The notes beneath the pieces are model-generated. The model did no database searches. It was not told the DNA's origin and saw only the letters and a list, made by a program, of their open reading frames with translations. Made by a program: the position numbers and the translations under genes. A stretch of DNA of 7,845 bases from Flectobacillus sp. (lineage in GTDB: Bacteria > Bacteroidota > Bacteroidia > Cytophagales > Spirosomataceae), in the NCBI GenBank assembly GCA_029865665.1, contig JARXAV010000089.1, positions 1 to 7,845 on the forward strand, read 5' to 3'. Below are positions 1 to 4,594 of the stretch, piece after piece (positions within the stretch are counted from its first letter, which is position 1; each line of letters opens with the position of its first letter).

Positions 1-1227
1 ATCTCCTAAGGTCTTTTTGAGTAATTCACAAGTCACGTCTCTACGTTCTCGGTAGGTTTTTAGGGCTTTGGTTGTATAGCGTTTTAGCGTTCCATCTTCC
101 AACATATCGGCTAAGGCTAGTTCCAAAATGGTGTCGCCTTGTCTGTCCATGATGCGTCTGTATTTGGCTAATTCATCTACAATAGTAGGACTAGCCACGA
201 TATACCCTACTCGAAAAGTGGGGGCAATTCGTTTGGTAAAAGAGCCTAGATAAATGACTAACCCATGTCGGTCGGCACTGGCAAGAGGCAACACAGGGCG
301 ATTGGCATAATGATAGTCATAATCGTAGTCGTCTTCGATGATATAAAAACCATATTTTTCTGCCAGAGACAAGAGCTTAATTCGTCGCTCTGGTTTGAGT
401 GTTACGGTGGTCGGGTGATAATGATGTGATGTAATATAGATTGCTTTCACGGTCTTTCGTTCACAGATTTCCTCAATTGCATCTACCATAATCCCATCTT
501 CGTCGATGGGAACGGTATCCAGTTTCAAACCCAAACTTTGGAAGGTCATATTGGCGGCAGGATAGTTCAATTCGCCAACGAGTAGGGTGTCATTGGGTTG
601 AAACAGTGCTGAGGTCACCAAAAAGAAGGCCATTTGACTGCCACGAGTCGTTAAAATATGCTCGGAAGAAATAGCCATGCCACGGGTTTCATTCAAGAAA
701 TTAGCAAATACTTCTCGAAAGCGAGGTTGACCTTTGGTATGCGTATATTGAAATACGGAGGAGTCGCCAAATTTAATATAGTGTGCATACAAACGAGCGA
801 GTTCTTCACGAGGAGCAAGCCGCACATCGGGTAAGCCGTCATTAAATGCCAAGCGTTGCGTAATGACAGGAGGAATTTTGATGATGGTATTGTCGGGAAT
901 AAGCAGCTTGGGCATTGACTCTTTTGCCGAATTTATCCCTTCCGAAAAAGCGATTGGTTGTACGGTGGGTAATTTCTGGGTGATAAATGTCCCTTTTTTC
1001 GGGAAAACCTCAATCCATCCTTCCGCATAAAGTTCGTCATAAGCAGCGACGACCGTTTTGCGGTGGACTTCTAAGAGGGTTGCCATTTGGCGAGTACCCA
1101 ACAATTTCGTTCCCGTTTTGAGTGTCCCTGCCTGAATATGCCGACTAATGCCATTGGCGATTTGGACATAGATGGGTAAGGATGATTCCTTGTTGATTTC
1201 GAGTAGGGTTTTGAAGGGGATGCTCAT
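1..1227 (-). CDS. MocR/GabR-family regulator: GntR-type winged HTH fused to PLP aminotransferase-like domain (3' end cut by window)
   Basis: The frame is open for 409 codons from ATG at 1227 to the window edge, so the C-terminus is missing; the family is usually about 460-500 residues. Residues about 13-82 form a GntR winged helix (helix-turn-helix around 46-66, TRQMATLLEVHRKTVV; wing ending KKGTFIT). From about residue 120 there is a fold-type I aminotransferase-like domain. The IIEDDYDYDY motif holds the Asp (D299 or D300) expected to contact the PLP ring nitrogen. LGSFTKRIAPTFRVGY holds the Schiff-base lysine, K332. Such proteins use bound PLP, or its adduct with an amino compound, as an effector and act as dimeric DNA-binding regulators rather than enzymes. 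The gene diverges from a pyridoxamine-phosphate-oxidase-family gene, a likely target. The effector cannot be assigned, and PdxR versus GabR type is open. Confidence 0.9.
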   Translation of the reverse strand, partial: MSIPFKTLLEINKESSLPIYVQIANGISRHIQAGTLKTGTKLLGTRQMATLLEVHRKTVVAAYDELYAEGWIEVFPKKGTFITQKLPTVQPIAFSEGINSAKESMPKLLIPDNTIIKIPPVITQRLAFNDGLPDVRLAPREELARLYAHYIKFGDSSVFQYTHTKGQPRFREVFANFLNETRGMAISSEHILTTRGSQMAFFLVTSALFQPNDTLLVGELNYPAANMTFQSLGLKLDTVPIDEDGIMVDAIEEICERKTVKAIYITSHHYHPTTVTLKPERRIKLLSLAEKYGFYIIEDDYDYDYHYANRPVLPLASADRHGLVIYLGSFTKRIAPTFRVGYIVASPTIVDELAKYRRIMDRQGDTILELALADMLEDGTLKRYTTKALKTYRERRDVTCELLKKTLGD

Positions 1228-1251
1228 CTGGACTACTTGATGGTTTAATTG

Positions 1252-1292
1252 TGGTACATAACAGGTATCCAGTAAAGATATAAGTTTGTATC
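1252..1292. promoter_or_regulatory. Candidate MocR operator: phased GTAY direct repeats in the divergent spacer
   Basis: The 95-bp spacer between the divergent genes contains three similarly oriented half-sites: TGGTAC (1252-1257), AGGTAT (1263-1268) and TTGTATC (1286-1292). The shared GTA trinucleotides start at 1254, 1265 and 1288, giving spacings of 11 and 23 bp, close to one and two helical turns. Read on the minus strand they resemble ATACCA, the direct-repeat half-site known for GabR. The last repeat overlaps the -7 element of the plus-strand gene. The repeats are visible; the operator role is inferred. Confidence 0.35.
1281..1289 (+). promoter_or_regulatory. Bacteroidota -7 promoter element for the PPOx-family gene
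   Basis: TAAGTTTGT fits the Bacteroidota -7 consensus TAnnTTTGY exactly and lies 33 nt before the ATG at 1323, implying a short leader. No clear -33 TTTG occurs at the usual 19-21 nt spacing, so the promoter may be weak or need an activator, which would suit a MocR-type regulator. Confidence 0.45.
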
Positions 1293-1322
1293 AAGAAATA
1301 AGATCATAAACCCGATAATCGT

Positions 1323-1958
1323 ATGTTAGAAAAAACACCCCGCACCACGCCAAGTCGCTACGCCAATCAGCGAATGCACTACGACGAAGCAGTCGTTTTC
1401 CCAATTTTGGATGAAGCTCTATTTTGTACCATCAGTTATACCCTTGATGGACAGCCTTTTAGTATTCCCACGGCTTTTGTTCGGAAAGAGGACAAATTGT
1501 ATATTCATGGTTCTGTAGGAAGCCATTTTTTAAGAGGAATTGAAAGTGGCATTCCCGTTTGTATTTCGGTGATGCTGACAGATGCCTTAGTGGTGGCAAA
1601 ATCGGCTTTTCATCATTCTGTCAATTTCCGTTCGGTTATTATTTTTTCTCAGGCACAACGCATTGACGATTATGAAATGAAAGCCGCTTTTTTCAAGGAA
1701 TTAACCGAGAAAATTGTACCCGATAGTTGGGATTATTTACGTCCGATGAAAGCCAAAGAAGTGGATAAAACGATGTTGTTGGTCTTTGACATCAAGGAAG
1801 CATCAGCCAAAATTCGTACAGGAATGCCAAGCGACGATGAAGAAGATCAAGAATTACTTATTTGGTCGGGACTAATCCCAATCCCCAATCATCGTCTAAC
1901 CCCCATTCCAGATGAATTGAGTGTGAATATTCCTTTACCAGCACATTTGAAGAGGTAA
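1323..1958 (+). CDS. Pyridoxamine 5'-phosphate oxidase-family protein (split-barrel, probable FMN binder)
   Basis: This 211-residue protein has the features of the Pyridox_ox_2 / flavin-nucleotide-binding split-barrel family. A barrel strand pair at about 33-62 (CTISYTLDGQPFSIPTAF ... LYIHG) is followed by the flavin-phosphate-contact style motif YIHGSVGSHFLR (60-71). The central HHSVNFRSVIIFSQAQRI segment (97-114) and the C-terminal KIRTGMPSDDEED...WSGLIPI stretch (163-187) are typical of this subfamily, usually annotated 'pyridoxamine 5'-phosphate oxidase family protein'. There is no signal peptide, so it should be cytosolic. True PdxH activity is not implied; many members are uncharacterised flavin- or heme-binding proteins. 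The first ATG is chosen because it follows a -7 promoter element by 33 nt. The divergent MocR-type regulator, itself PLP-dependent, probably controls it, giving a B6-linked theme to the locus. Confidence 0.88.
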   Translation: MLEKTPRTTPSRYANQRMHYDEAVVFPILDEALFCTISYTLDGQPFSIPTAFVRKEDKLYIHGSVGSHFLRGIESGIPVCISVMLTDALVVAKSAFHHSVNFRSVIIFSQAQRIDDYEMKAAFFKELTEKIVPDSWDYLRPMKAKEVDKTMLLVFDIKEASAKIRTGMPSDDEEDQELLIWSGLIPIPNHRLTPIPDELSVNIPLPAHLKR

Positions 1959-1989
1959 GTAATGTTGAATCTTCTATCGTTGGAAGTTC

Positions 1990-2024
1990 TCCACCCTGAC
2001 GGTCAACGACCCTGTCAGGGTGGA
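1990..2024. repeat. Strong GC-rich hairpin (11-bp outer stem plus 4-bp inner stem)
   Basis: TCCACCCTGAC (1990-2000) is perfectly complementary to GTCAGGGTGGA (2014-2024). Inside the loop, GGTC (2001-2004) pairs with GACC (2008-2011), leaving a 3-nt loop and a 2-nt bulge. It lies 31 nt after the PPOx stop codon. No T-tract follows on either strand, so it is not a textbook intrinsic terminator. It could be a dispersed intergenic palindrome that also ends transcription. Confidence 0.6.
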
Positions 2025-2160
2025 ATCCCAAATTTCTAATGAATTAGCTTTTGTTTGTGGTTGATTGTGGAGGCATATACAATGGCGGAGAGCAATTCTC
2101 AAAAGTCAATTTCTATCTTGGAGTACACGTAAGCAAGAAGGACATCAAAAATATTAAAAG

Positions 2161-2180
2161 TCCATTAGATTCCATTAGAC
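2161..2180. repeat. Tandem 10-bp duplication
   Basis: TCCATTAGAT at 2161-2170 is followed directly by TCCATTAGAC at 2171-2180 (9 of 10 identical). It is probably a slippage or repair scar; no function is claimed. Confidence 0.6.
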
Positions 2181-2197
2181 AAGTAAGTTGTATCAAA

Positions 2198-2289
2198 ACA
2201 ATACAAAAATACGCAATGCGTATTTTGTATTGTTAAACTTGAAAAGCTGACCAACAATACAAAAAAGTGCAATGCGTATTTTGTATTGT
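2198..2289. repeat. Doublet of a 36-nt palindromic repeat, 56-bp period
   Basis: Copy 1 (2198-2233) and copy 2 (2254-2289) are both 36 nt, in the same orientation, with 33 of 36 bases identical and a 20-nt spacer. Each begins ACAATACAAAA and ends TTTTGTATTGT, which are reverse complements. In copy 1 the complementarity continues through TACGCA/TGCGTA, making a near-complete palindrome with one extra A. In copy 2 three changes (around 2266-2268) break the left inner arm. Paired, similarly oriented hairpins of this kind resemble REP doublets. No repeat-associated transposase gene is present in the window. Confidence 0.7.
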
Positions 2290-2394
2290 CAGAAGACTCG
2301 TTTTTCTTACTAAAACCCTTTAAATCAATCTACTTGGATATTTTTATTGTAAGACTTGCTTTTAAAAATAAAATTTTTGATCTTACATAGAATA

Positions 2395-2410
2395 ATACGC
2401 AGTTGCGTAT
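2395..2410. repeat. Third palindrome with the ATACGCA/TGCGTAT core
   Basis: ATACGCA (2395-2401) and TGCGTAT (2404-2410) form a perfect 7-bp inverted repeat with a GT centre. The same core occurs in the 36-nt repeat at 2198-2233. It ends 9 nt before the GTTG that opens cassette 1, where the right inner arm of a preceding attC-like site would be expected. Confidence 0.5.
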
Positions 2411-2445
2411 ATATCAGAGTTGTAGGCAATTTTTGACGACCACTA

Positions 2446-2485
2446 CGCAAACAAAAACCACTTGACATTTTACAGACAAGTGGTT
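2446..2485 (-). terminator. Intrinsic terminator downstream of the NTF2-like gene
   Basis: On the minus strand, AACCACTTG (2485-2477) and CAAGTGGTT (2464-2456) form a perfect 9-bp stem with a 12-nt loop, followed by TTTTGTTTGC. It starts 22 nt after the NTF2-like stop codon and should end the oxidoreductase/NTF2 transcript inside the cassette. Confidence 0.7.
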
Positions 2486-2506
2486 GTAATTTTTATTGGT
2501 ACAAAT

Positions 2507-2914
2507 TTAAAATTTTACGGGCATAGACCAAGTATGACATTGGATTTTCCAAACGGAATTTTCCAAAATCCAAGTAACTGAATATTTGCCTTCGCCAATC
2601 ACTTTTTGATTTGACAGTTCAACATCTTTAAAAATTCCATATTCAAAAGCCAAGTTTTCAGAAATGGTAAGATTTTCAGCCTCAAAAATGACATCAACTT
2701 TTCCTAAACCACCTTTCATAAATTCAAGAATATTTTCGTTGCCTTGAATTGTGGGTTTGTTGGGCGGAAAAATTAAAGCATTTTTTGAATAAACATTTTT
2801 AAATTTCTCTGCATCAGCATTGTGCCAAGCATCAGTCCAAATTTGCATTGTAGGTTTTTGAGCTATCATTGTTGTGCATAAATTAAAAATCATTAAGAAA
2901 AATATGTATTTCAT
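2507..2914 (-). CDS. Exported NTF2-like (SnoaL/DUF4440-type) protein
   Basis: The product has 135 residues. The first 19 (MKYIFFLMIFNLCTTMIAQ) look like a Sec signal peptide, with a likely type I cleavage near A18, so the mature part should act in the periplasm. The mature part follows the NTF2-like pattern: an N-terminal helix with W..A(W/D)HNADAEKFKNVYSKNALIFPP (about 26-51), then alternating strands (VDVIFEAENLTISENLAFEYGIFKDVEL), and a closing KYSVTWILENSVWKIQCHTWS strand pair (109-130). This cone fold binds small hydrophobic ligands or catalyses simple isomerisation and hydration reactions; the substrate is unknown. The ATG abuts the stop codon of the upstream oxidoreductase (TAAATG), so translation is probably coupled. 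A strong terminator follows. Confidence 0.85.
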   Translation of the reverse strand: MKYIFFLMIFNLCTTMIAQKPTMQIWTDAWHNADAEKFKNVYSKNALIFPPNKPTIQGNENILEFMKGGLGKVDVIFEAENLTISENLAFEYGIFKDVELSNQKVIGEGKYSVTWILENSVWKIQCHTWSMPVKF

Positions 2915-3517
2915 TTATGCTTTTCGTTGAAAGTAACTAAATCCTGCATCAGTTCCACCACCACCCAAAGCAATTGCAATATTCAAATGAGCTATTGCTT
3001 CTATATGACGAGCATTTTTAATACCACCAACAATAAAACCATTAAAACCAGCATCATTTGCTAATTTTTTAATTATTGCAGCGGCTTCTACATCATCAGA
3101 CGCAATAAAAGTAGTTAATTTTTGACCGTCAAATTGTTGTTTATCTACTTTCATCACATCGGCAAAAATAGTATTAAATGCTTTAACAACTTTGCTTTCG
3201 GGCAATAATCGAGCTGTTTGTTCGCCACCGCTATCTTCGCCCAAAAACAAAGGCGACCAATCTGCAATATTGATGGCATTGGTAATATCCACAACAATTT
3301 TGCTTTTTAATAGTTCTTTATTTGCACTTAAAACTTCATTCATTGCAGAAAAAGGAATTGCAAAACAAACTACTTCACCAAATGAAATTGCATCTGCTAC
3401 GGATAACTGATTATCGTTTGGATTTTGTGTGCCATATTTTACGGAATGACCAGCATTTGCAAATAAATTACCCAGACTTGATGCTACATTTCCAGCACCG
3501 ATAAAACTAATATTCAT
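2915..3517 (-). CDS. NADP-binding oxidoreductase, F420-dependent NADP reductase-like (COG2085 type)
   Basis: The chosen start, ATG at 3517, gives 200 residues opening with MNISFIGAGNVASSLG, an N-terminal Rossmann strand and dinucleotide-binding turn (G7, G9, A12, G16). A longer frame exists upstream to 3589, but it would cross the promoter and operator and add a non-conserved leader. After the Rossmann fold come CFAIPFSAMNEVL (about 51-63) and VVDITNAI (about 75-82), which match the second NADP-contact loop and strand of the family. The C-terminal IKNARHIEAIAHLNIAIALG helix (about 166-185) is typical too. Members reduce or oxidise flavin-like or small carbonyl substrates with NADP(H); F420 use is not implied in Bacteroidota. 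It is the first gene of a two-gene minus-strand operon, with a good promoter (3548-3579) and HxlR-type operator candidates upstream. Confidence 0.85.
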   Translation of the reverse strand: MNISFIGAGNVASSLGNLFANAGHSVKYGTQNPNDNQLSVADAISFGEVVCFAIPFSAMNEVLSANKELLKSKIVVDITNAINIADWSPLFLGEDSGGEQTARLLPESKVVKAFNTIFADVMKVDKQQFDGQKLTTFIASDDVEAAAIIKKLANDAGFNGFIVGGIKNARHIEAIAHLNIAIALGGGGTDAGFSYFQRKA

Positions 3518-3547
3518 ACTTTTTAGATTTAAATTAAAATTAAGTTG

Positions 3548-3579
3548 CAAATATAGAAAGGTATAGTTACTTTTGCAAG
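3548..3579 (-). promoter_or_regulatory. Bacteroidota promoter for the oxidoreductase/NTF2 operon
   Basis: On the minus strand, TATATTTGC (3555-3547) matches the -7 consensus TAnnTTTGY exactly. A CTTG (3579-3576), close to the -33 TTTG element, lies exactly 20 nt upstream. The -7 element ends 30 nt before the ATG at 3517, which supports that start over the longer frame. The -33 region lies within the palindrome TACTT-N4-AAGTA, so a bound regulator would block polymerase. Confidence 0.65.
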
Positions 3580-3609
3580 TAGTTACCAAATTGTATGGTA
3601 GTTACCAAA
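3564..3609. promoter_or_regulatory. Candidate HxlR operators: TACTT-N4-AAGTA palindrome and TAGTTAC repeats
   Basis: TACTT (3568-3572) and AAGTA (3577-3581) form a perfect inverted repeat across a TTGC centre, similar in form to the TACT/AGTA dyads known for HxlR regulators such as YodB. TAGTTAC also occurs three times (3564-3570, 3580-3586, 3599-3605). The last two lie in identical 12-mers GTAGTTACCAAA (3579-3590 and 3598-3609) with a 19-bp period. The repeats cover the region between the operon promoter and the HxlR start, fitting autorepression plus control of the divergent enzyme. The regulator link is inferred. Confidence 0.5.
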
Positions 3610-3623
3610 AAGTAAGTATTAAA

Positions 3624-3983
3624 ATGAGAAAAGAAAATTCGGTTAATTTAGAAAACGAACAAGCATTAGAAACAGAATGTCCGTTTATTTTTGCACTGTC
3701 GTTAATGGGAAAGCGATGGAAACCTGCCATACTTTGGAAAATGACCGAAGGAATTTATCGTTTTGGTGAAATGAAAAGAGCCATTCCACAAATAAGCGAA
3801 AAAATGCTGACACAACATTTGAGAGAATTAGAAACAGATGGACTTATCACAAGAACAATTTACCCTGAAATGCCACCAAGAGTAGAATATGCTTTGACAA
3901 AATTAGGCTCATCACTTCAACCCATTTTAGAACAACTGAATAATTGGGGCGAAAAAGCAAAAAAAACCAAAATGGAAAAATAA
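3624..3983 (+). CDS. HxlR-family winged-helix regulator (cassette 1)
   Basis: ATG at 3624 gives 119 residues. The frame extends upstream to a TTG at 3573, but that would place coding sequence across the operator repeats. The family signature is clear: CPFIFALSLMGKRWKPAILW (19-38), then RFGEMKRAIPQISEKMLTQHLRELETDGLI (helix-turn-helix and recognition helix) and the wing IYPEMPPRVEYALTKLG, ending in a dimerisation helix with NNWG. C19, directly before the first helix, is in the place of the redox- or electrophile-sensing cysteine of YodB-type HxlR proteins. HxlR dimers usually repress themselves and a neighbouring oxidoreductase until thiol modification releases them. The divergent oxidoreductase operon and the operator-like repeats fit that role. 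The inducer is unknown. Confidence 0.88.
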   Translation: MRKENSVNLENEQALETECPFIFALSLMGKRWKPAILWKMTEGIYRFGEMKRAIPQISEKMLTQHLRELETDGLITRTIYPEMPPRVEYALTKLGSSLQPILEQLNNWGEKAKKTKMEK

Positions 3984-3985
3984 AA

Positions 3986-4123
3986 CTGCCTACAACAGGG
4001 GTTTTGCGAAATTGGGGCTGAAGTGCCAAACCCGTACATTCGGAATTTTTATGTACATTAGTGCTAGGCTGAAACTTAGTGCGTTTTAAACCCCAACTTC
4101 GCAAAGCCCCGAAACGTTGGCAG
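3986..4123. repeat. Complete attC-like recombination site between cassettes 1 and 2
   Basis: The outer arms are CTGCC (3986-3990) and GGCAG (4119-4123), flanked inward by AAC (3994-3996) and GTT (4116-4118), with a 3-nt bulge (TAC) on the left. The inner arms are 3998-4017 (starting GGGGTTTTGCG) and 4091-4110 (starting CCCCAACTTCG): 18 of 20 positions are complementary, and the two exceptions are T/G and A/C pairs. A further 6-bp dyad, GTACAT (4034-4039) and ATGTAC (4051-4056), lies in the terminal part. The order outer box, stem, large inner loop, stem, outer box matches integron attC folding, but GTTGGCA is not GTTRRRY. The site lies between convergent HxlR genes and could also terminate both. 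Confidence 0.6.
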
Positions 4124-4157
4124 TAATGCTACGAGCGACCGTCAAAACCGACAAAAA

Positions 4158-4502
4158 TTACTTTGACGACTTTTTCAAATCCTTCAATCCCCAATTGGAC
4201 ATAGTATCAATAATTGGCAACAAAGTTTGACCGTATTTTGAAATTTTGTATTCCACTCTTGGCGGAATTTCTGCATAAATAATTCGTTCCAAAATATTAT
4301 CTTCTTCCATTTCACGAAGTTGGTTAACCAACATTTGCTTACTAATATCAGGAATTGCTTTTTGCAACATAGAAAAACGATTACAATCTTTTCTTATCAA
4401 ATGAATAATTACTGGCTTCCATTTGCCACCTATTTTATTCAGACAATGGGTAACTGGGCAATTATTCGGGTTGAATTCTTTTGTTTTTCTTTTATTTTTC
4501 AT
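4158..4502 (-). CDS. HxlR-family winged-helix regulator (cassette 2)
   Basis: The product has 114 residues from ATG at 4502. The N-terminal signature NNCPVTHCLNKIGGKWKPVIIH (13-34) carries C15 at the conserved sensor position and a second cysteine, C20, that could form a disulfide. Then follow RFSMLQKAIPDISKQMLVNQLREMEEDNIL (helix-turn-helix) and the wing IIYAEIPPRVEYKISKYG, ending LLPIIDTMSNWG. It is clearly related to the cassette 1 regulator (both have AIP-IS-ML and PPRVEY) but well diverged, so this is not a recent duplication. It is divergent from the MDR enzyme gene across a 92-bp spacer with operator-like repeats, and convergent with the cassette 1 regulator across the attC-like site. 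It probably represses the MDR gene until an electrophile modifies the cysteine; this is inferred. Confidence 0.88.
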   Translation of the reverse strand: MKNKRKTKEFNPNNCPVTHCLNKIGGKWKPVIIHLIRKDCNRFSMLQKAIPDISKQMLVNQLREMEEDNILERIIYAEIPPRVEYKISKYGQTLLPIIDTMSNWGLKDLKKSSK

Positions 4503-4504
4503 TG

Positions 4505-4541
4505 GTCTATATTTTTAGACTATAGCCATAATTATTGACTA
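4505..4541. promoter_or_regulatory. Candidate HxlR operator: GTCTA-N6-TAGAC palindrome plus 19-bp-spaced GACTA
   Basis: GTCTA (4505-4509) and TAGAC (4516-4520) form a perfect dyad directly upstream of the HxlR start codon. GACTA also repeats at 4518-4522 and 4537-4541, 19 bp apart, the same period as the repeats in the cassette 1 spacer. The position suits autorepression with control of the divergent MDR gene. Confidence 0.45.
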
Positions 4542-4565
4542 CACTTATTATTGGGACAAAGGTAA

Positions 4566-4574
4566 TATTTTTGT
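4566..4574 (+). promoter_or_regulatory. -7 promoter element for the MDR oxidoreductase gene
   Basis: TATTTTTGT matches TAnnTTTGY exactly and lies 20 nt before the ATG at 4595. A TTG at 4551-4553 is too close for a normal -33 element, so only the -7 part is claimed. Confidence 0.45.
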
Positions 4575-4594
4575 CAAATTATTAAATTACAATT

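Larger units (their letters stand above)
2025..2418. other. Gene-free, palindrome-rich stretch between resident genes and cassette 1
   Basis: No convincing gene was found. The longest plus-strand frame (61 codons from a TTG at 2051) resembles no family and runs into a palindromic repeat. A short frame ATG-GCG-GAG at about 2081 sits behind a GGAG but stops after 16 codons. The stretch holds a 10-bp tandem duplication, a 36-nt palindrome present twice, and a third palindrome with the same core, listed separately. It separates higher-GC DNA on the left from AT-rich cassette DNA on the right. Confidence 0.6.
2420..4116. mobile_element. Putative gene cassette 1 (NTF2-like, NADP oxidoreductase, HxlR)
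   Basis: The boundaries are inferred from integron-like logic, cutting between G and TT. GTTGTAGGCA at 2419-2428 is the exact reverse complement of TGCCTACAAC at 3987-3996. With one A/C mismatch (2429 versus 3986) the match continues for 4 more bases, giving 14 of 15 (2419-2433 with 3982-3996). The second arm lies just before the long stem of the attC-like site, as an R'' box precedes L''. The cassette holds three genes in two divergent units with their own promoter, unlike the usual single promoterless integron cassette ORF. It is visibly more AT-rich than the genes at 1-1958. Confidence 0.5.

Noticed and set aside
2051..2236. 61-codon frame from a TTG start (MFVVDCGGIYNGG...)
   Set aside because: It has no recognisable family, a TTG start without a ribosome-binding site, and its end lies inside a palindromic repeat.
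2198..2289. CRISPR array
   Set aside because: There are only two repeats with a single 20-nt spacer, the repeat is a nearly complete palindrome, and no cas genes are present.
3518..3589. Longer N-terminus for the NADP oxidoreductase (ATG at 3589)
   Set aside because: It would place 24 non-conserved residues before the Rossmann motif and put the -7/-33 promoter and operator inside the coding region.
3573..3623. TTG start for the cassette 1 HxlR gene
   Set aside because: The extra 17 residues cross the operator repeats and are not family-like; ATG at 3624 fits better.
3847..4104. 85-codon minus-strand frame (MRSWGLKRTKF...)
   Set aside because: It is antisense to the HxlR gene and runs through the attC-like stem. 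Its content is explained by those features.
3986..4123. Canonical class 1-type integron attC
   Set aside because: The boxes do not fit GTTRRRY/RYYYAAC and no intI or attI is seen, so only 'attC-like' is claimed.
4140..4168. CGTCAAA/TTTGACG inverted repeat as terminator of the cassette 2 HxlR gene
   Set aside because: It has a 7-bp stem with a 15-nt loop, overlaps the stop codon, and has no T-tract after it on the minus strand.
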